DNA from: Nocardia concava NBRC 100430
Lineage (GTDB): Bacteria; Actinomycetota; Actinomycetes; Mycobacteriales; Mycobacteriaceae
Length of the DNA: 64,000 nucleotides
Direction of reading: 5' to 3'
Assembly (NCBI RefSeq): GCF_000308815.1
Contig: NZ_BAFX01000017.1
Coordinates: 124,001-188,000, forward strand
This document shows positions 1-10,861 of the stretch, piece by piece. The translations under genes and the position numbers were made by a program. Position 1 is the first letter of the stretch. Each line of letters begins with the position of its first letter. The notes under the pieces are model-generated. The model saw nothing but the letters and a program-made list of their open reading frames with translations, had not been told where the DNA came from and did not search any database.

Positions 1-2
1 CG

Positions 3-746
3 GTCGTGATCCTGGCCGCCGCAGCACTCGCGGCGGCCGGTTGCACGCAGCACCCCGCGACCAACCCCAGGTCCGGCAATCCGGCCAGCGTCGAGCGCGC
101 CCCCGTGACCTCGCCCCCGCCGCCGCCCGTCTCCGACCTGCCGCCCTGCGGTGACATCGCCACCACCGCAACCCCTCCCGACTGCTATCTGCAGTCGCGC
201 GACCCGGCCGGGCTGACTGTCGAGGTCCACCACACCGGCACCGGCCAGCAGTCCTCGGTCGTCCTGACGGTTCTGGACCCGACCGGTGAACAACTACAGA
301 CCATGACCGAGCAGTCCGTGGGCACCACGGAACCGCGCCTGCGCGATCTGGACAACGACGGCCGCGACGAGCTGATCATCCCGATCATGCTGGCCACCTC
401 CAACACCCGCTATCTCATCTACCGCGCCACCGGCGACTCGACCCGCTTCACCCGCGCCGGGGAGCTGGCGGGCATCGGCCTCGACACCACCGCCGCCAAC
501 TACGTGGCCGTCACCGCCCGGGACAGCTACGAACTCTGGAAGATCGAGTTCTGGACGTTCACCGGCGACCAGCTGACCCCCTTGGTCACGGCCGAGGTCC
601 ACTTCCTCGACGACGGCACGGGACACATCGGCGGCAGTCAGTGCACGGTCACCGACAATGGCGGGCTGCCGCGGACCGGACTCACGCTCGTCCAGGCCAC
701 CACCCAGTTCTGCGCCGAACCGACGGTTCTGCGCGTCATGCGCTAG
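3..746 (+). CDS. Putative lipoprotein, 5' end cut by window
   Basis: The frame is open from the window edge. The first visible start (GTG at 6) leaves only 12 residues before a lipobox-like A-A-G-C and no basic n-region, so the true start is probably upstream and the gene is partial. After the Cys comes a low-complexity Pro/Ser/Thr-rich stretch typical of a cell-wall linker, then a folded domain containing a DLDNDGRDE motif that resembles FG-GAP/VCBS calcium-binding loops. Several Cys residues (near CGD, DCY, QCT and FCA) could form disulfides outside the cell. No enzymatic motif is visible. It is probably an exported, membrane-anchored protein of unknown function. Confidence 0.6.
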   Translation, partial: VVILAAAALAAAGCTQHPATNPRSGNPASVERAPVTSPPPPPVSDLPPCGDIATTATPPDCYLQSRDPAGLTVEVHHTGTGQQSSVVLTVLDPTGEQLQTMTEQSVGTTEPRLRDLDNDGRDELIIPIMLATSNTRYLIYRATGDSTRFTRAGELAGIGLDTTAANYVAVTARDSYELWKIEFWTFTGDQLTPLVTAEVHFLDDGTGHIGGSQCTVTDNGGLPRTGLTLVQATTQFCAEPTVLRVMR

Positions 747-841
747 GGACCGGCGGCACCGGAATCCGGGGATTCTCCGGGGGATTCCGGATGGCCGGGG
801 GTCGGCGGCTCGGCGACGATGGAATCAGATTGGAACGGCGG

Positions 842-1612
842 CTAGGAATAGCGGCGGTGGAGCCATTCGGAGTAGTCGAAAGACAGGGTCTCGCCAGCGT
901 TGTCGAGACAGAGCGCGGCGTTGCGCACTCGGCGGATGGCTCGGCCGACGGGCGGGATGGGGAGCGGGAGCAGGGGCTGGCCGAGGGCGCGGCGGCGGAG
1001 ATCGGCCAGGGCGGCCAGGGATTGGACGGCCGGGCCGCCGATGTCGCGGAGGCGGCCGGAGGGGCCCGATTCGACGGCGTCGGCCAGCCGGGTGGCCACG
1101 GCGGCGGTGTCGATCGGCTGGAAGAGCATGGAGCCGCGCGGGGAAATGCGGAACTTGGCTGCGGCGCCGAGGATTTCGTCGATGAGATCGTGGAATTGGG
1201 TGGCGCGCAGGAGGGTCCAGGGGATCGGGCCCTGGGTGACCAGTCGTTCCTGGGCGACCTTGGTGCGGTAGTAGGAGAAAGGGACCTGATCGCAGCCGAC
1301 TATCGAAATCTCGACGTGGTGGCCCACTTTGGCGCGCTGCTCGGCGGCCAACAGGGTGCGGACGCCCTCGACCATGACCCGGGCGCTGCGCAGGCTGCGG
1401 TGATTCGCGGTATCGACGACCGTGTGGACGCCCTCCAAAGCGGCGTCGAGACCCGCGCCGGTGGCCAGATCGACCGGGTGGTGCTCGGTGCCGGGCACGG
1501 GTTCGGCGGGCGCGGATCGGCTCAGGACGCGCACCGTGTGGCCCCGGGAGACCAGATCGAGAACCACCGGGACGCCCAATGTTCCGGTTCCGCCGACCAC
1601 CGCTACCTGCAT
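842..1612 (-). CDS. NmrA-like / atypical SDR NAD(P)-binding protein
   Basis: About 256 residues. The chosen ATG at 1612 begins MQVAVVGGTGTLG, placing the Rossmann glycine motif GGTGTLG right at the N-terminus as in NmrA and atypical short-chain dehydrogenases; an in-frame extension to 1657 has no homology-like content. The motif is followed by a strand ending VRVLSRS, which suggests NADP binding through the Arg. A later Tyr-Tyr-x-x-x-Lys (SYYRTKVAQE) resembles the SDR Tyr/Lys pair. The substrate cannot be told. NmrA-like proteins act either as NADP(H) sensors or as oxidoreductases. The gene is divergent or isolated relative to its neighbours and has no operon partner. Confidence 0.8.
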   Translation of the reverse strand: MQVAVVGGTGTLGVPVVLDLVSRGHTVRVLSRSAPAEPVPGTEHHPVDLATGAGLDAALEGVHTVVDTANHRSLRSARVMVEGVRTLLAAEQRAKVGHHVEISIVGCDQVPFSYYRTKVAQERLVTQGPIPWTLLRATQFHDLIDEILGAAAKFRISPRGSMLFQPIDTAAVATRLADAVESGPSGRLRDIGGPAVQSLAALADLRRRALGQPLLPLPIPPVGRAIRRVRNAALCLDNAGETLSFDYSEWLHRRYS

Positions 1613-1763
1613 GTCGATCTCCTGACTCGCCGCGCTTCCCTCGGACGCTAGAACCACACCGACTGCCGCTCAACATGATTCATCGCATGGCGTCGGATTC
1701 GCCACATTCCGGGATTCGTCGCGCGTCTCTGCGGTTGGATGCGTCCGTTTCACACAAGCGGGG

Positions 1764-3407
1764 TCAGATGTGGGTGCCCTTGGTGCGGTTGCAGCCGCGG
1801 CACAGGATCTGCAGGTTGGCGGGACTGGTCGCGCCGCCGCGGCTGATCGGGATGATGTGGTCGAATTCGAGGTAGTGGCTGTCACCGCATTCGACGCATT
1901 TACCGCCGTCGCGCTGCCAGACGACGGCCTTGACGTCCGGCGGGATGGTGCGGGTGTCGCGGCGGCCGGGGGTGAGGGCCAGGCGTTTGGCGATGCGGAG
2001 AGCGCCCTCCATGGCGGCGGCGACGAAGTCGGGGTCGGCGACCTCGAGCAGCGCGCCGCCCCTCGCGGAGGTGGCGGCGACCTCGACCAGGCCATCGGTC
2101 GAGATCACCGAAACCACTCGGGCCCAGGGCATTTCGGTGCCCGCGTCGGAGCCGGTGAAGCGGAGCTTGCGATTGCTGACAATGAGGCGGCCCTCGGTGC
2201 GCTTGGGGCCGCGGGCCAGGTGGCGGATGTGGGCGGCGGGGATATCGAGGTGCACGCGTTCGTCGGGGTCCAGGTGCAGGCCGGTGGTCTGGGCCAGGGG
2301 GAGTTCACCCGAGCGCAGGCGGGTGAGCATGCGGCCGCGGTGCACGCGGCGGCGCAGGTCCTCGATGAGCGGGCCGGTCAGGGACAGCTCGGCGACGGTG
2401 TCCTCGAAGTCCTCCAGGTCGGCCTGTTCGACCACGCCGTCGGCGAAAGTGAAGGCCACCAGGCGTTCCAGATGGTCGTGGGCCACCGGGCGCAGCAGAT
2501 CGAGGGCCGGAGCACGGTCTATGCGCTGGAAGCGCAGGGCGGCCCAGTGGGTCTCCCAATCGTCGGCGGGGTCGAGGCCGCGCAGGGTGCGCTCGGCGCG
2601 GGGGAGCCAGGCACGCAGGTATTCGGCTGTCTCGGTGGCGCATTCGCGGCACAGCGGGGAGGAGCCGAACAGTCCGGCCGCCGCGCCCAGCAGGCGTCGG
2701 CGGGGTGCGCCGCAGCGCGGGCAGTGGCGCGAATCCTGCGGCGTGACCGGGCGAGTCGAGGCGGTCCAGGTGGCGCCGTCCCACCAGCGCAGGCGGGCCG
2801 GATCGCGCGGGTCCGGATGCCAGTCCGCGCGTTCGGCATTCGGCGGCGGCGGGGTGCGCCGCGGCTCCGGTGCGTGGGCGCGGGCCGGATCGATCCGCAC
2901 CCCGAACTCGCGCACCAGCCCGGCGAGGCTGACGCCCCCGTCGCTCAATGCCCGGAACTCCCAGCCATCACTCGAAATCTCGTCCCCGCCCGGATCTTCG
3001 GTGCGCGAGAACTCGCCCAGCACCATGGCCGGAACCCGCTCTGGCGCCTCCACGTCATACCAAGCGACTGCCCGGTCATGATCGAAGACGGTCAGCCGCA
3101 ACCCCGCGACCTCGGCGAAACTCCCCTCCACCGACCCGATGACCACGATCCCCGCCACCTCGGACCCGGTGCGCGGCAAGGACACCGACAGCCGCGCCGT
3201 CCCGGCCTCGGGCTCCCGATCCACCGTCACCGCCTGCGATACGTGCCGGGGCGCGTCGAACCACACGAAGTCCCGCTCCGACCGCACCCGCCCGTGGTCG
3301 CCCACCAGCACTGCCTGCGCCCGCACCCGGTGCGCCGACCGCCACGAAAGCACCACCGTCAGAAGCGATGTCGGAACCGCCGTATGCCCGCCTTTGGTCA
3401 GTTTCAT
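1764..3407 (-). CDS. TerD-like / DUF2510 / HNH endonuclease composite protein
   Basis: 547 residues from ATG 3407; the in-frame extension to 3632 is antisense to the neighbouring gene and was not used. Domains in order: residues about 15-165 resemble TerD (DFVWFDAP near the start, the pattern LSVSLPR...VIGSVEG, then DGWEFRALSDGG and a GLVREFGV ending), the calcium-binding fold of tellurite and stress-response operons; about 180-205 is a DUF2510 motif (WHPDPRDPARLRWWDGATW); next comes a CPRCG zinc-ribbon-like segment with a second Cys pair; the C-terminus carries an HNH nuclease with CVEC, LEFDHIIPISRGG and ILCRGCNRTKG, including the paired Cys that bind structural zinc. HNH proteins cut or nick DNA. 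What this combination targets is unknown. It is divergent from the coiled-coil gene at 3495, with about 87 bp between starts. Confidence 0.8.
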   Translation of the reverse strand: MKLTKGGHTAVPTSLLTVVLSWRSAHRVRAQAVLVGDHGRVRSERDFVWFDAPRHVSQAVTVDREPEAGTARLSVSLPRTGSEVAGIVVIGSVEGSFAEVAGLRLTVFDHDRAVAWYDVEAPERVPAMVLGEFSRTEDPGGDEISSDGWEFRALSDGGVSLAGLVREFGVRIDPARAHAPEPRRTPPPPNAERADWHPDPRDPARLRWWDGATWTASTRPVTPQDSRHCPRCGAPRRRLLGAAAGLFGSSPLCRECATETAEYLRAWLPRAERTLRGLDPADDWETHWAALRFQRIDRAPALDLLRPVAHDHLERLVAFTFADGVVEQADLEDFEDTVAELSLTGPLIEDLRRRVHRGRMLTRLRSGELPLAQTTGLHLDPDERVHLDIPAAHIRHLARGPKRTEGRLIVSNRKLRFTGSDAGTEMPWARVVSVISTDGLVEVAATSARGGALLEVADPDFVAAAMEGALRIAKRLALTPGRRDTRTIPPDVKAVVWQRDGGKCVECGDSHYLEFDHIIPISRGGATSPANLQILCRGCNRTKGTHI

Positions 3408-3494
3408 CGTGCCCGAATGATGCCACGACCCACCGACAGGAGATCGCGACCATCCCTCCACCAGAATCCGGAAATTCTCCGGCACAGTAGACAC

Positions 3495-3992
3495 ATGACC
3501 ACCCCCAAAGGCTCCGGCCGCCAAAACCCGTCCCCCCGCCCCAAACCCACCACCCCGCGCGTCCCCACCGCCGGCGACATCCTCGCCGCCGCCCAGGCCG
3601 CCGTCGAAGCCGCCCAGAACGCGGCCGGCCAAGCCCTCGACTCAGCCCAGGTCACCGCCACCACGGCCTTCGACACCGCGGTCCGCCTCCCACCCGCCTC
3701 CATCCAACTGGCCGCCCAACTCCCGGACCTGATCGAGAACCTCACCACCGCCGTCAACCGCCTCAACGCCACCATCGACCGCCTGGACCGCACCCTCGCC
3801 CTGGCCGAACCCGCCTTCGTCGCCTACGACAAGATGCTCACCCGCCTCGAATCCCTCACCGCCCTGGGTGAAGAGGTCTTCACCCGCCTGGACAAACTCC
3901 CCGGCATCTCCCTGCTCGGCCGCTTCACCAAAGCCCAACCCGCCGAATCCGAGCCGGTCGAGGACAAGCCCCGTCGCCCCGGCCGCAAGTAG
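3495..3992 (+). CDS. Small Pro/Lys-tailed coiled-coil protein, unknown function
   Basis: 165 residues from ATG 3495. The N-terminus is Pro/Lys-rich. It is followed by an Ala-rich helix (about 27-60) and a long heptad-like helix (about 75-125, LIENLTTAVNRLNATIDRLD) suggesting a coiled coil, and it ends in a charged tail rich in Arg and Pro. There is no signal peptide or membrane segment. The composition resembles small actinobacterial coiled-coil proteins of unknown role. A much longer open frame that runs into this gene from 1770 is antisense to the HNH gene and was ignored. The divergent start with the TerD-HNH gene suggests a shared promoter region but does not prove a functional link. Confidence 0.7.
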   Translation: MTTPKGSGRQNPSPRPKPTTPRVPTAGDILAAAQAAVEAAQNAAGQALDSAQVTATTAFDTAVRLPPASIQLAAQLPDLIENLTTAVNRLNATIDRLDRTLALAEPAFVAYDKMLTRLESLTALGEEVFTRLDKLPGISLLGRFTKAQPAESEPVEDKPRRPGRK

Positions 3993-3999
3993 AGGACTG

Positions 4000-6168
<2,169 letters not shown>

Positions 6169-6280
6169 TTGCTCGGCAACATTACGCCTGCGCCCCCGGA
6201 ACACCGCGCCGCGACCTGGGTGAACGAGGCCCGCGCCACTACTGCGGGCGGACGCCTTCAGTTTCTCGTGCGGCCTACGG

Positions 6281-6286
6281 CACAAT
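6281..6286 (+). promoter_or_regulatory. Candidate -10 box of a leaderless transcript
   Basis: CACAAT lies 7 bp before ATG 6294 and there is no Shine-Dalgarno sequence in front of that ATG. This is the spacing expected when transcription begins at the start codon, a frequent arrangement in actinobacteria. Inference only. Confidence 0.35.
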
Positions 6287-6293
6287 GGGCGGC

Positions 6294-7349
6294 ATGTCTG
6301 TAGCGCAGCCGGTCGAAGTGGATCGTGACGTCGTCGATTTCGCCATTGTCGGCAAATGGATGGAAGAGCAGGGCTTGCCCGGCGGGGAGTTCGAGGAGGT
6401 GCGGCCGCTCGGCGGCGGCACCCAGAACATCATGCTGCGCTTCTCCCGGGGCGGTCGCGACTACGTGCTGCGGCGCGGGCCCAAGCATCTGCGCTCGGCC
6501 AGCAACACGGTCATCCAGCGCGAATCCCGCATCCTCGGCGCGCTCGGCGACACCGAGATCCGCGCGCCGAAGGTGATCGCCGCCTGCCCCGACGAGTCCG
6601 TGCTCGGCGCGTCCTTCTATCTGATGGAGCCCATCACCGGCTTCAACCCGCAGAACGAACTCCCCGAGCTGCACGCCTCCGACCCGGAAGTGCGCCGGCG
6701 GATGGGACTCTCGGCCGTAGAGGCCATCGCCCGTCTCGGCTCCCTCGACCACGAGGCGCTCGGCCTGGCCGACTACGGCAAGCCGGAGGGCTTCCTGGAA
6801 CGCCAGGTGCCGCGCTGGCTCAAGGAACTCGACTCCTACGGCGTCAACGAGGGCTACCCCGGCCCGCAGATCCCGGGCGTGGAGAAGGTCGGCGAATGGC
6901 TCGACCGCAACCGCCCCACCACCGCGAAACCCGGCATCCTGCACGGCGACTGCCACCTGGCCAACATGATGTTCTCCTTCGACGGCCCCGAGGTGGTGGC
7001 CATGGTCGACTGGGAGATGTCGACCATCGGCGACCCGCTGCTGGATCTGGGCTGGCAGATCGCCACCCGCCCCGAGCCCGGCACCACCGGCGCGGCGCTG
7101 GTTGGCTCGCTCGGCGCGGTGGGCGGCCTGCCCACGATCGAGGAGATGGTCGCCCACTACGGGCAGTTCTCCGAGCGCGACCTGAGCCACGTCACCTGGT
7201 ACAGCGTGCTGGCCTGTTTCAAGCTGGGCATCGTGCTGGAGGGCACGCACGCCCGCGCCTTCGCGGGCAAGGCCCCCAAGCAGGTCGGCGACTTCCTGCA
7301 CGCCATCACCCTCGAACTGTTCGAGAAGGCGCACCGCTGGATGGAGTGA
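6294..7349 (+). CDS. APH-family phosphotransferase
   Basis: 351 residues from ATG 6294; ATG 6285 is an in-frame alternative that would overlap the likely -10 box. The N-lobe has a glycine-rich GGGTQN loop and a Lys/Arg-rich strand. The C-lobe carries the APH catalytic loop LHGDCHLANMMF (Asp base and metal-binding Asn) and VDWEMSTIGDP, the DFG equivalent. This branch is similar to the kinase domain of ACAD10 and to proteins encoded near acyl-CoA dehydrogenases; the true phosphate acceptor is unknown and antibiotic resistance is not implied. It is divergent from pabAB and probably transcribed leaderless. Confidence 0.85.
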   Translation: MSVAQPVEVDRDVVDFAIVGKWMEEQGLPGGEFEEVRPLGGGTQNIMLRFSRGGRDYVLRRGPKHLRSASNTVIQRESRILGALGDTEIRAPKVIAACPDESVLGASFYLMEPITGFNPQNELPELHASDPEVRRRMGLSAVEAIARLGSLDHEALGLADYGKPEGFLERQVPRWLKELDSYGVNEGYPGPQIPGVEKVGEWLDRNRPTTAKPGILHGDCHLANMMFSFDGPEVVAMVDWEMSTIGDPLLDLGWQIATRPEPGTTGAALVGSLGAVGGLPTIEEMVAHYGQFSERDLSHVTWYSVLACFKLGIVLEGTHARAFAGKAPKQVGDFLHAITLELFEKAHRWME

Positions 7350-7378
7350 CAGCAAACGTGTCGCCATCTTGGCGGCAG

Positions 7379-7430
7379 TTGGCAGAATATTTGTGGCAGA
7401 TAAATTAATGCCACAGTAGGTTATCTGCCA
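7379..7430 (+). promoter_or_regulatory. Promoter with 10-bp inverted repeat over the start of the DinB gene
   Basis: TTGGCA (7379-7384) and TAAATT (7401-7406) are spaced by 16 bp, a plausible housekeeping promoter. TGGCAGATAA (7394-7403) is repeated exactly inverted as TTATCTGCCA (7421-7430), with 17 bp between arms; the right arm reaches the A of the start codon. The stretch is much AT-richer than its surroundings. A repressor bound here would cover the -10 box and the start. Confidence 0.5.
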
Positions 7431-8008
7431 TGCCGATCGTTCCTGATGCCAAAGACTGGACCTGGGTGCTCGAACGCGCCTGCGCCGACTGCGGATTCGA
7501 CCCCGCCGCCACCGCCTTCGAGGCCGTGCCGGGGTTGACCCGCGACAGCGCGGCCCGCTTGGCCGTCGCCCTGGAACGACCGGACGCGGCCCAGCGCCCC
7601 GACGACTCCACCTGGTCGACCCTGGAGTACGCCGCCCACGTCCGCGACGTGTGCCGGATCTTCGGTCACCGACTCGACATCGCCCGCACCGGGTCCGTCC
7701 GGCCGGGGCCGGTGATCGGCGGCTACGACACCACGGTCACGGTGGGGGACAACGGGATTCCCATGTTCGCCAACTGGGATCAGGACGTGACGGCCGTGGC
7801 CGAGAACTACGCCGCCGCTGAAACCGCCATCGTGGCCACCGAACTCGCTGCCGCCGCCGAAACCGTCGCCCGCGCCTTCGAATCCGTGCCCGTGGGCGAG
7901 CGCGACAAGGCGGCGCTGCGCAGCAACGGGTCCGCGTTCACCATCGACTCGATGGCTCGCTATTTCATCCACGACCTCGTGCACCACGTGCACGACGTCC
8001 GCGGATAA
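7430..8008 (+). CDS. DinB / mycothiol-type superfamily protein
   Basis: 192 residues from ATG 7430. The central motif STWSTLEYAAHVRDVCRI and the C-terminal FIHDLVHHVHDV provide the His residues that usually coordinate a divalent metal in the DinB four-helix bundle. Members of this fold include mycothiol- and bacillithiol-dependent transferases and maleylpyruvate isomerase; the substrate of this one is not apparent. It stands alone, preceded by a palindrome that overlaps its promoter and start codon, so it may be controlled by a specific repressor. A second member of the broad superfamily lies at 47679-48287. Confidence 0.75.
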   Translation: MPIVPDAKDWTWVLERACADCGFDPAATAFEAVPGLTRDSAARLAVALERPDAAQRPDDSTWSTLEYAAHVRDVCRIFGHRLDIARTGSVRPGPVIGGYDTTVTVGDNGIPMFANWDQDVTAVAENYAAAETAIVATELAAAAETVARAFESVPVGERDKAALRSNGSAFTIDSMARYFIHDLVHHVHDVRG

Positions 8009-8020
8009 TCCGGCGGGCGA

Positions 8021-9211
8021 TCAGCTACAGCGAAGCAGGGCCTCACGCAGATTGCGGGAGCGGACGTCGTCGAGCACCGCCATGCCCAGGCGGTTCATCA
8101 CATAGCCGAAGCCGAGACCCGTTGCCGGATCGGCGAATCCGAACGAGCCGCCGTAGCCGGTGGTGCCGTAGGCGCGCTTGTCGGAACCGAAACGGAAACT
8201 GCCGCGGGACTTGCGGAAGCCCAGGTGGTAGCGGCTGGGGGTGAGCAGCACCAGATCCTCGGCGGGTACATCGTCGGCGGTGTCCGCGGCGGCCAGGCGA
8301 TCCAGCAGCTCTCGCTCGATGGGGAGCTCGCCGGTGCGCGCGGCGGCCGCGCCGTAGACGCGAGCCAGTGCGCGGGCGGTGCCGACGCCGCCGTGACCCG
8401 GGCTCTCCACCGCGAGGAATTCGCGCCGGGCCGCGCGGGCGGCCGCCCCCATGCGCGGGCTGTTGAGCGACCGATAGGACAGACCGCGCTTGCTGTAGAG
8501 CTGAATTCCGATGCGCACCGGCAGATCTCGCTCGTAACGCAGCACATCCAGGCCCTCGGTGGCCGACATGGCGGCAATGCGATCCATCGAAACGTCTTCG
8601 GGCAGACCGATATGGAAGTCCAGGCCCAGCGGTGCGGCGAACTCCTCGGCGAAGATGCGGCCCAGCGTGCGGTGCCGCGGATCGACGCGGCGGACCAGCT
8701 CGCGCTGATACAACCCGGCGGTGATGGGGTGGTAGCCGTGCCGAGTTCCGGGCCGCCACAACGGTTTCTGCTCGGCGAGCACGGTGGCCGTGCCGTCCAG
8801 ATCGGCTACATCCTCGAGCCGCAGCACCCGATCCAGCGCGGGCACGCCCGCCTGATGGTCCAGCAGCTGCCGCACGGTGACCGACTCCTTGCCGTGCGCG
8901 GCGAACTCCGGCCAATGCAGGGCCACCGGGTCCTCGTAGTCGAGCAGCCCCTGCGACACCGTCCACGCCATCACGAACGCGGCCATGCCCTTGGTGGAGG
9001 AGAACACCGGGGCCATGGTGTCGCGCTCCCATGCCACCCGCCGCTTGCGATCGCGATGCCCCGCCCACAGATCCACCACCGGCCGGTCCCCGTCGAATAC
9101 GGCCACGGCCGCACCGATTTCGCCGTGCCGGGTGAAGTTGCGGCGGAACGCGTCGGCGACCGGGCCGAAGCCCGCGTCCACCTCGCCGTGGATCGTGACC
9201 TGCTCACTCAT
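8021..9211 (-). CDS. Serine hydrolase, beta-lactamase / EstB esterase family
   Basis: 396 residues from ATG 9211; upstream in-frame sequence to 9448 looks non-coding. FSSTKGMAAF contains the S-x-x-K catalytic pair of class C beta-lactamases, DD-peptidases and EstB esterases. HGYHPITAG holds the Tyr of the second motif, and GYGGSFGFADP near the end corresponds to the third. No signal peptide is visible, which fits a cytosolic esterase more than a cell-wall enzyme. Likely role: hydrolysis of a small ester or amide; the substrate is unknown. It is convergent with the DinB gene. Confidence 0.85.
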   Translation of the reverse strand: MSEQVTIHGEVDAGFGPVADAFRRNFTRHGEIGAAVAVFDGDRPVVDLWAGHRDRKRRVAWERDTMAPVFSSTKGMAAFVMAWTVSQGLLDYEDPVALHWPEFAAHGKESVTVRQLLDHQAGVPALDRVLRLEDVADLDGTATVLAEQKPLWRPGTRHGYHPITAGLYQRELVRRVDPRHRTLGRIFAEEFAAPLGLDFHIGLPEDVSMDRIAAMSATEGLDVLRYERDLPVRIGIQLYSKRGLSYRSLNSPRMGAAARAARREFLAVESPGHGGVGTARALARVYGAAAARTGELPIERELLDRLAAADTADDVPAEDLVLLTPSRYHLGFRKSRGSFRFGSDKRAYGTTGYGGSFGFADPATGLGFGYVMNRLGMAVLDDVRSRNLREALLRCS

Positions 9212-9357
9212 GATGTGACCGATCGTAACCGGTACCGGCAACCGCGCCAGGCCGCGTGATCGCCCAGTGCACGGCTGCGACGCCAGTACATAACTGAGGG
9301 TTCTGCGAATAGCCGTGACACGACACCCTGATGGGTGGAATGCACCTCTGAGCAGGT

Positions 9358-9363
9358 AGCGTG
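9358..9363 (+). promoter_or_regulatory. Candidate -10 box, leaderless permease transcript
   Basis: TAGCGT ends 7 bp before ATG 9371, with no Shine-Dalgarno in between. The spacing suggests that the transcript starts at or next to the start codon. Confidence 0.35.
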
Positions 9364-9370
9364 GCCGTAC

Positions 9371-10810
9371 ATGCCCGGAATCCCACGGATTACCTCGACA
9401 TTGCTGCGCGTCAAGCCCGTAGAACAGATCGAAGCCGACGGCGAGCACACCGCACTGCGCCGCAGCATGGGCCTGATTCCTCTGATCTCGCTGTCGGTCG
9501 GCGCGACCCTGGGCACCGGCATCTTCGTCGTGCTCGGCGAGGCCGCGCCGCTGGCCGGGCCCGCCGTGGTCGTCTCCTTCGTGATCGCCGCACTGGCCGC
9601 GCTGTTCTCGGCGCTGTCGTATGCCGAACTCGCCAGTGCCGTGCCGGTGTCCGGGTCGGCCTACTCCTATACCTATGCGACGCTGGGCGAGATCGTGGCC
9701 TGGGTGTGCGGCTGGTGCCTGCTGCTCGAGTACGGCGTCTCGGTCGCGGCGGTGGCCGTGGGGTGGGGTGCGTACCTCAACGAATTCCTGGGATCGACCG
9801 TCGGCTGGCGGATTCCGGATGTGCTGGCGCAGCCGCCCGGCGAGGGCGGGGTGTTCAATCTGCCCGCGTTCATCGTCGTGGTGCTCGCGACCGTGGTGCT
9901 ACTGGGCGGGATTCGCGAGAGCTCGCGGGTCACCACGATCACCACCATGATCAAGATCGCGGTGCTGATCTTCTTCGTGTGCGTGGCGGTCACCGCGTTC
10001 ACCTCCTCGAATCTGCACCCCTTCTCGCCCTACGGCGTCTCCGGCATCGGCGCTGCCGCGTCCATGGTGTTCTTCTCGTTCATCGGCTTCGACGCCGCCT
10101 CCACCGCGGGCGAGGAGGCCAAGAACCCGCAGCGAGATCTGCCGCGCGCCATCATCATTTCGCTCGGCATCGTGACGCTGATGTACGTGCTGGTGGCGCT
10201 CACCGCCGTCGGCGCGGTCGGCGTGGACGATGTGAGCAGCTCGGGGGCGTCACTGGCGACCGTGCTGGAACAGGTCACCGGGCGCGGGTGGCCCGCCACC
10301 ATCCTCGCGGGCGGCGCGGTCATCGCCATCGCCTCGGTCGTGCTGACCGTGCTGTACGGGCAGACCCGCATCCTGGTCGCCATGTCGCGCGACGGGCTCA
10401 TGCCCAAGGTGCTCTCCCGGGTCGGGCAGAAGCGGGTGCCGACGGTCAACACGCTGATCGTCGGCGGCGTGGTGGCCGTGCTCTCGGCGCTGATTCCGCT
10501 CGGAGAACTGGTGAACGCCACCAATATCGGCACGCTGGTCTCCTTCGCGCTGGTGAACATCGGCGTGCTGGTGCTGCGCCGCACCAAGCCCGATCTCCCG
10601 CGCTCGTTCCGCACGCTGGTGCCGCTGGTGCCGGTGTGCGGCGTGCTCATGTGCGTGTGGCTGCTCATCCACCTGCCGGGTGTGACCTGGCTGGCCTTCA
10701 CGCTGTGGTCGGCGGTCGGACTGGTCGTGTACTTCGGCTACGGCCGCCGCCGCTCGGCGCTGAACCGGGCCGCCGCCGTCGAAGTGGCTGCGCCGGAAGT
10801 GCATTCGTAG
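9371..10810 (+). CDS. APC-family amino acid permease
   Basis: 479 residues from ATG 9371. About twelve hydrophobic helices fill residues 35-465. The first carries ISLSVGATLGTGIFVVLGEAA, the unwound glycine-rich G-x-G-I-F segment where APC transporters bind the substrate amino group; the sixth region reads FFSFIGFDAASTAGEEAKNPQRDLPRAI, the signature of the cationic amino acid transporter (CAT) branch. It likely imports an amino acid across the cytoplasmic membrane by proton coupling. The exact substrate is not determined. It is followed by a serine hydrolase 51 bp downstream. Confidence 0.9.
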   Translation: MPGIPRITSTLLRVKPVEQIEADGEHTALRRSMGLIPLISLSVGATLGTGIFVVLGEAAPLAGPAVVVSFVIAALAALFSALSYAELASAVPVSGSAYSYTYATLGEIVAWVCGWCLLLEYGVSVAAVAVGWGAYLNEFLGSTVGWRIPDVLAQPPGEGGVFNLPAFIVVVLATVVLLGGIRESSRVTTITTMIKIAVLIFFVCVAVTAFTSSNLHPFSPYGVSGIGAAASMVFFSFIGFDAASTAGEEAKNPQRDLPRAIIISLGIVTLMYVLVALTAVGAVGVDDVSSSGASLATVLEQVTGRGWPATILAGGAVIAIASVVLTVLYGQTRILVAMSRDGLMPKVLSRVGQKRVPTVNTLIVGGVVAVLSALIPLGELVNATNIGTLVSFALVNIGVLVLRRTKPDLPRSFRTLVPLVPVCGVLMCVWLLIHLPGVTWLAFTLWSAVGLVVYFGYGRRRSALNRAAAVEVAAPEVHS

Positions 10811-10861
10811 CGCGGCGACCCCGGTACCGGGTGGTTTGCCCGGGCTCGTAGGCTCGATGGC

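Noticed and set aside
1770..3992. A 740-codon plus-strand open frame
   Set aside because: Its first 570 codons are antisense to the TerD-HNH gene, which has recognisable domains; only the last part (from 3495) is a real gene.
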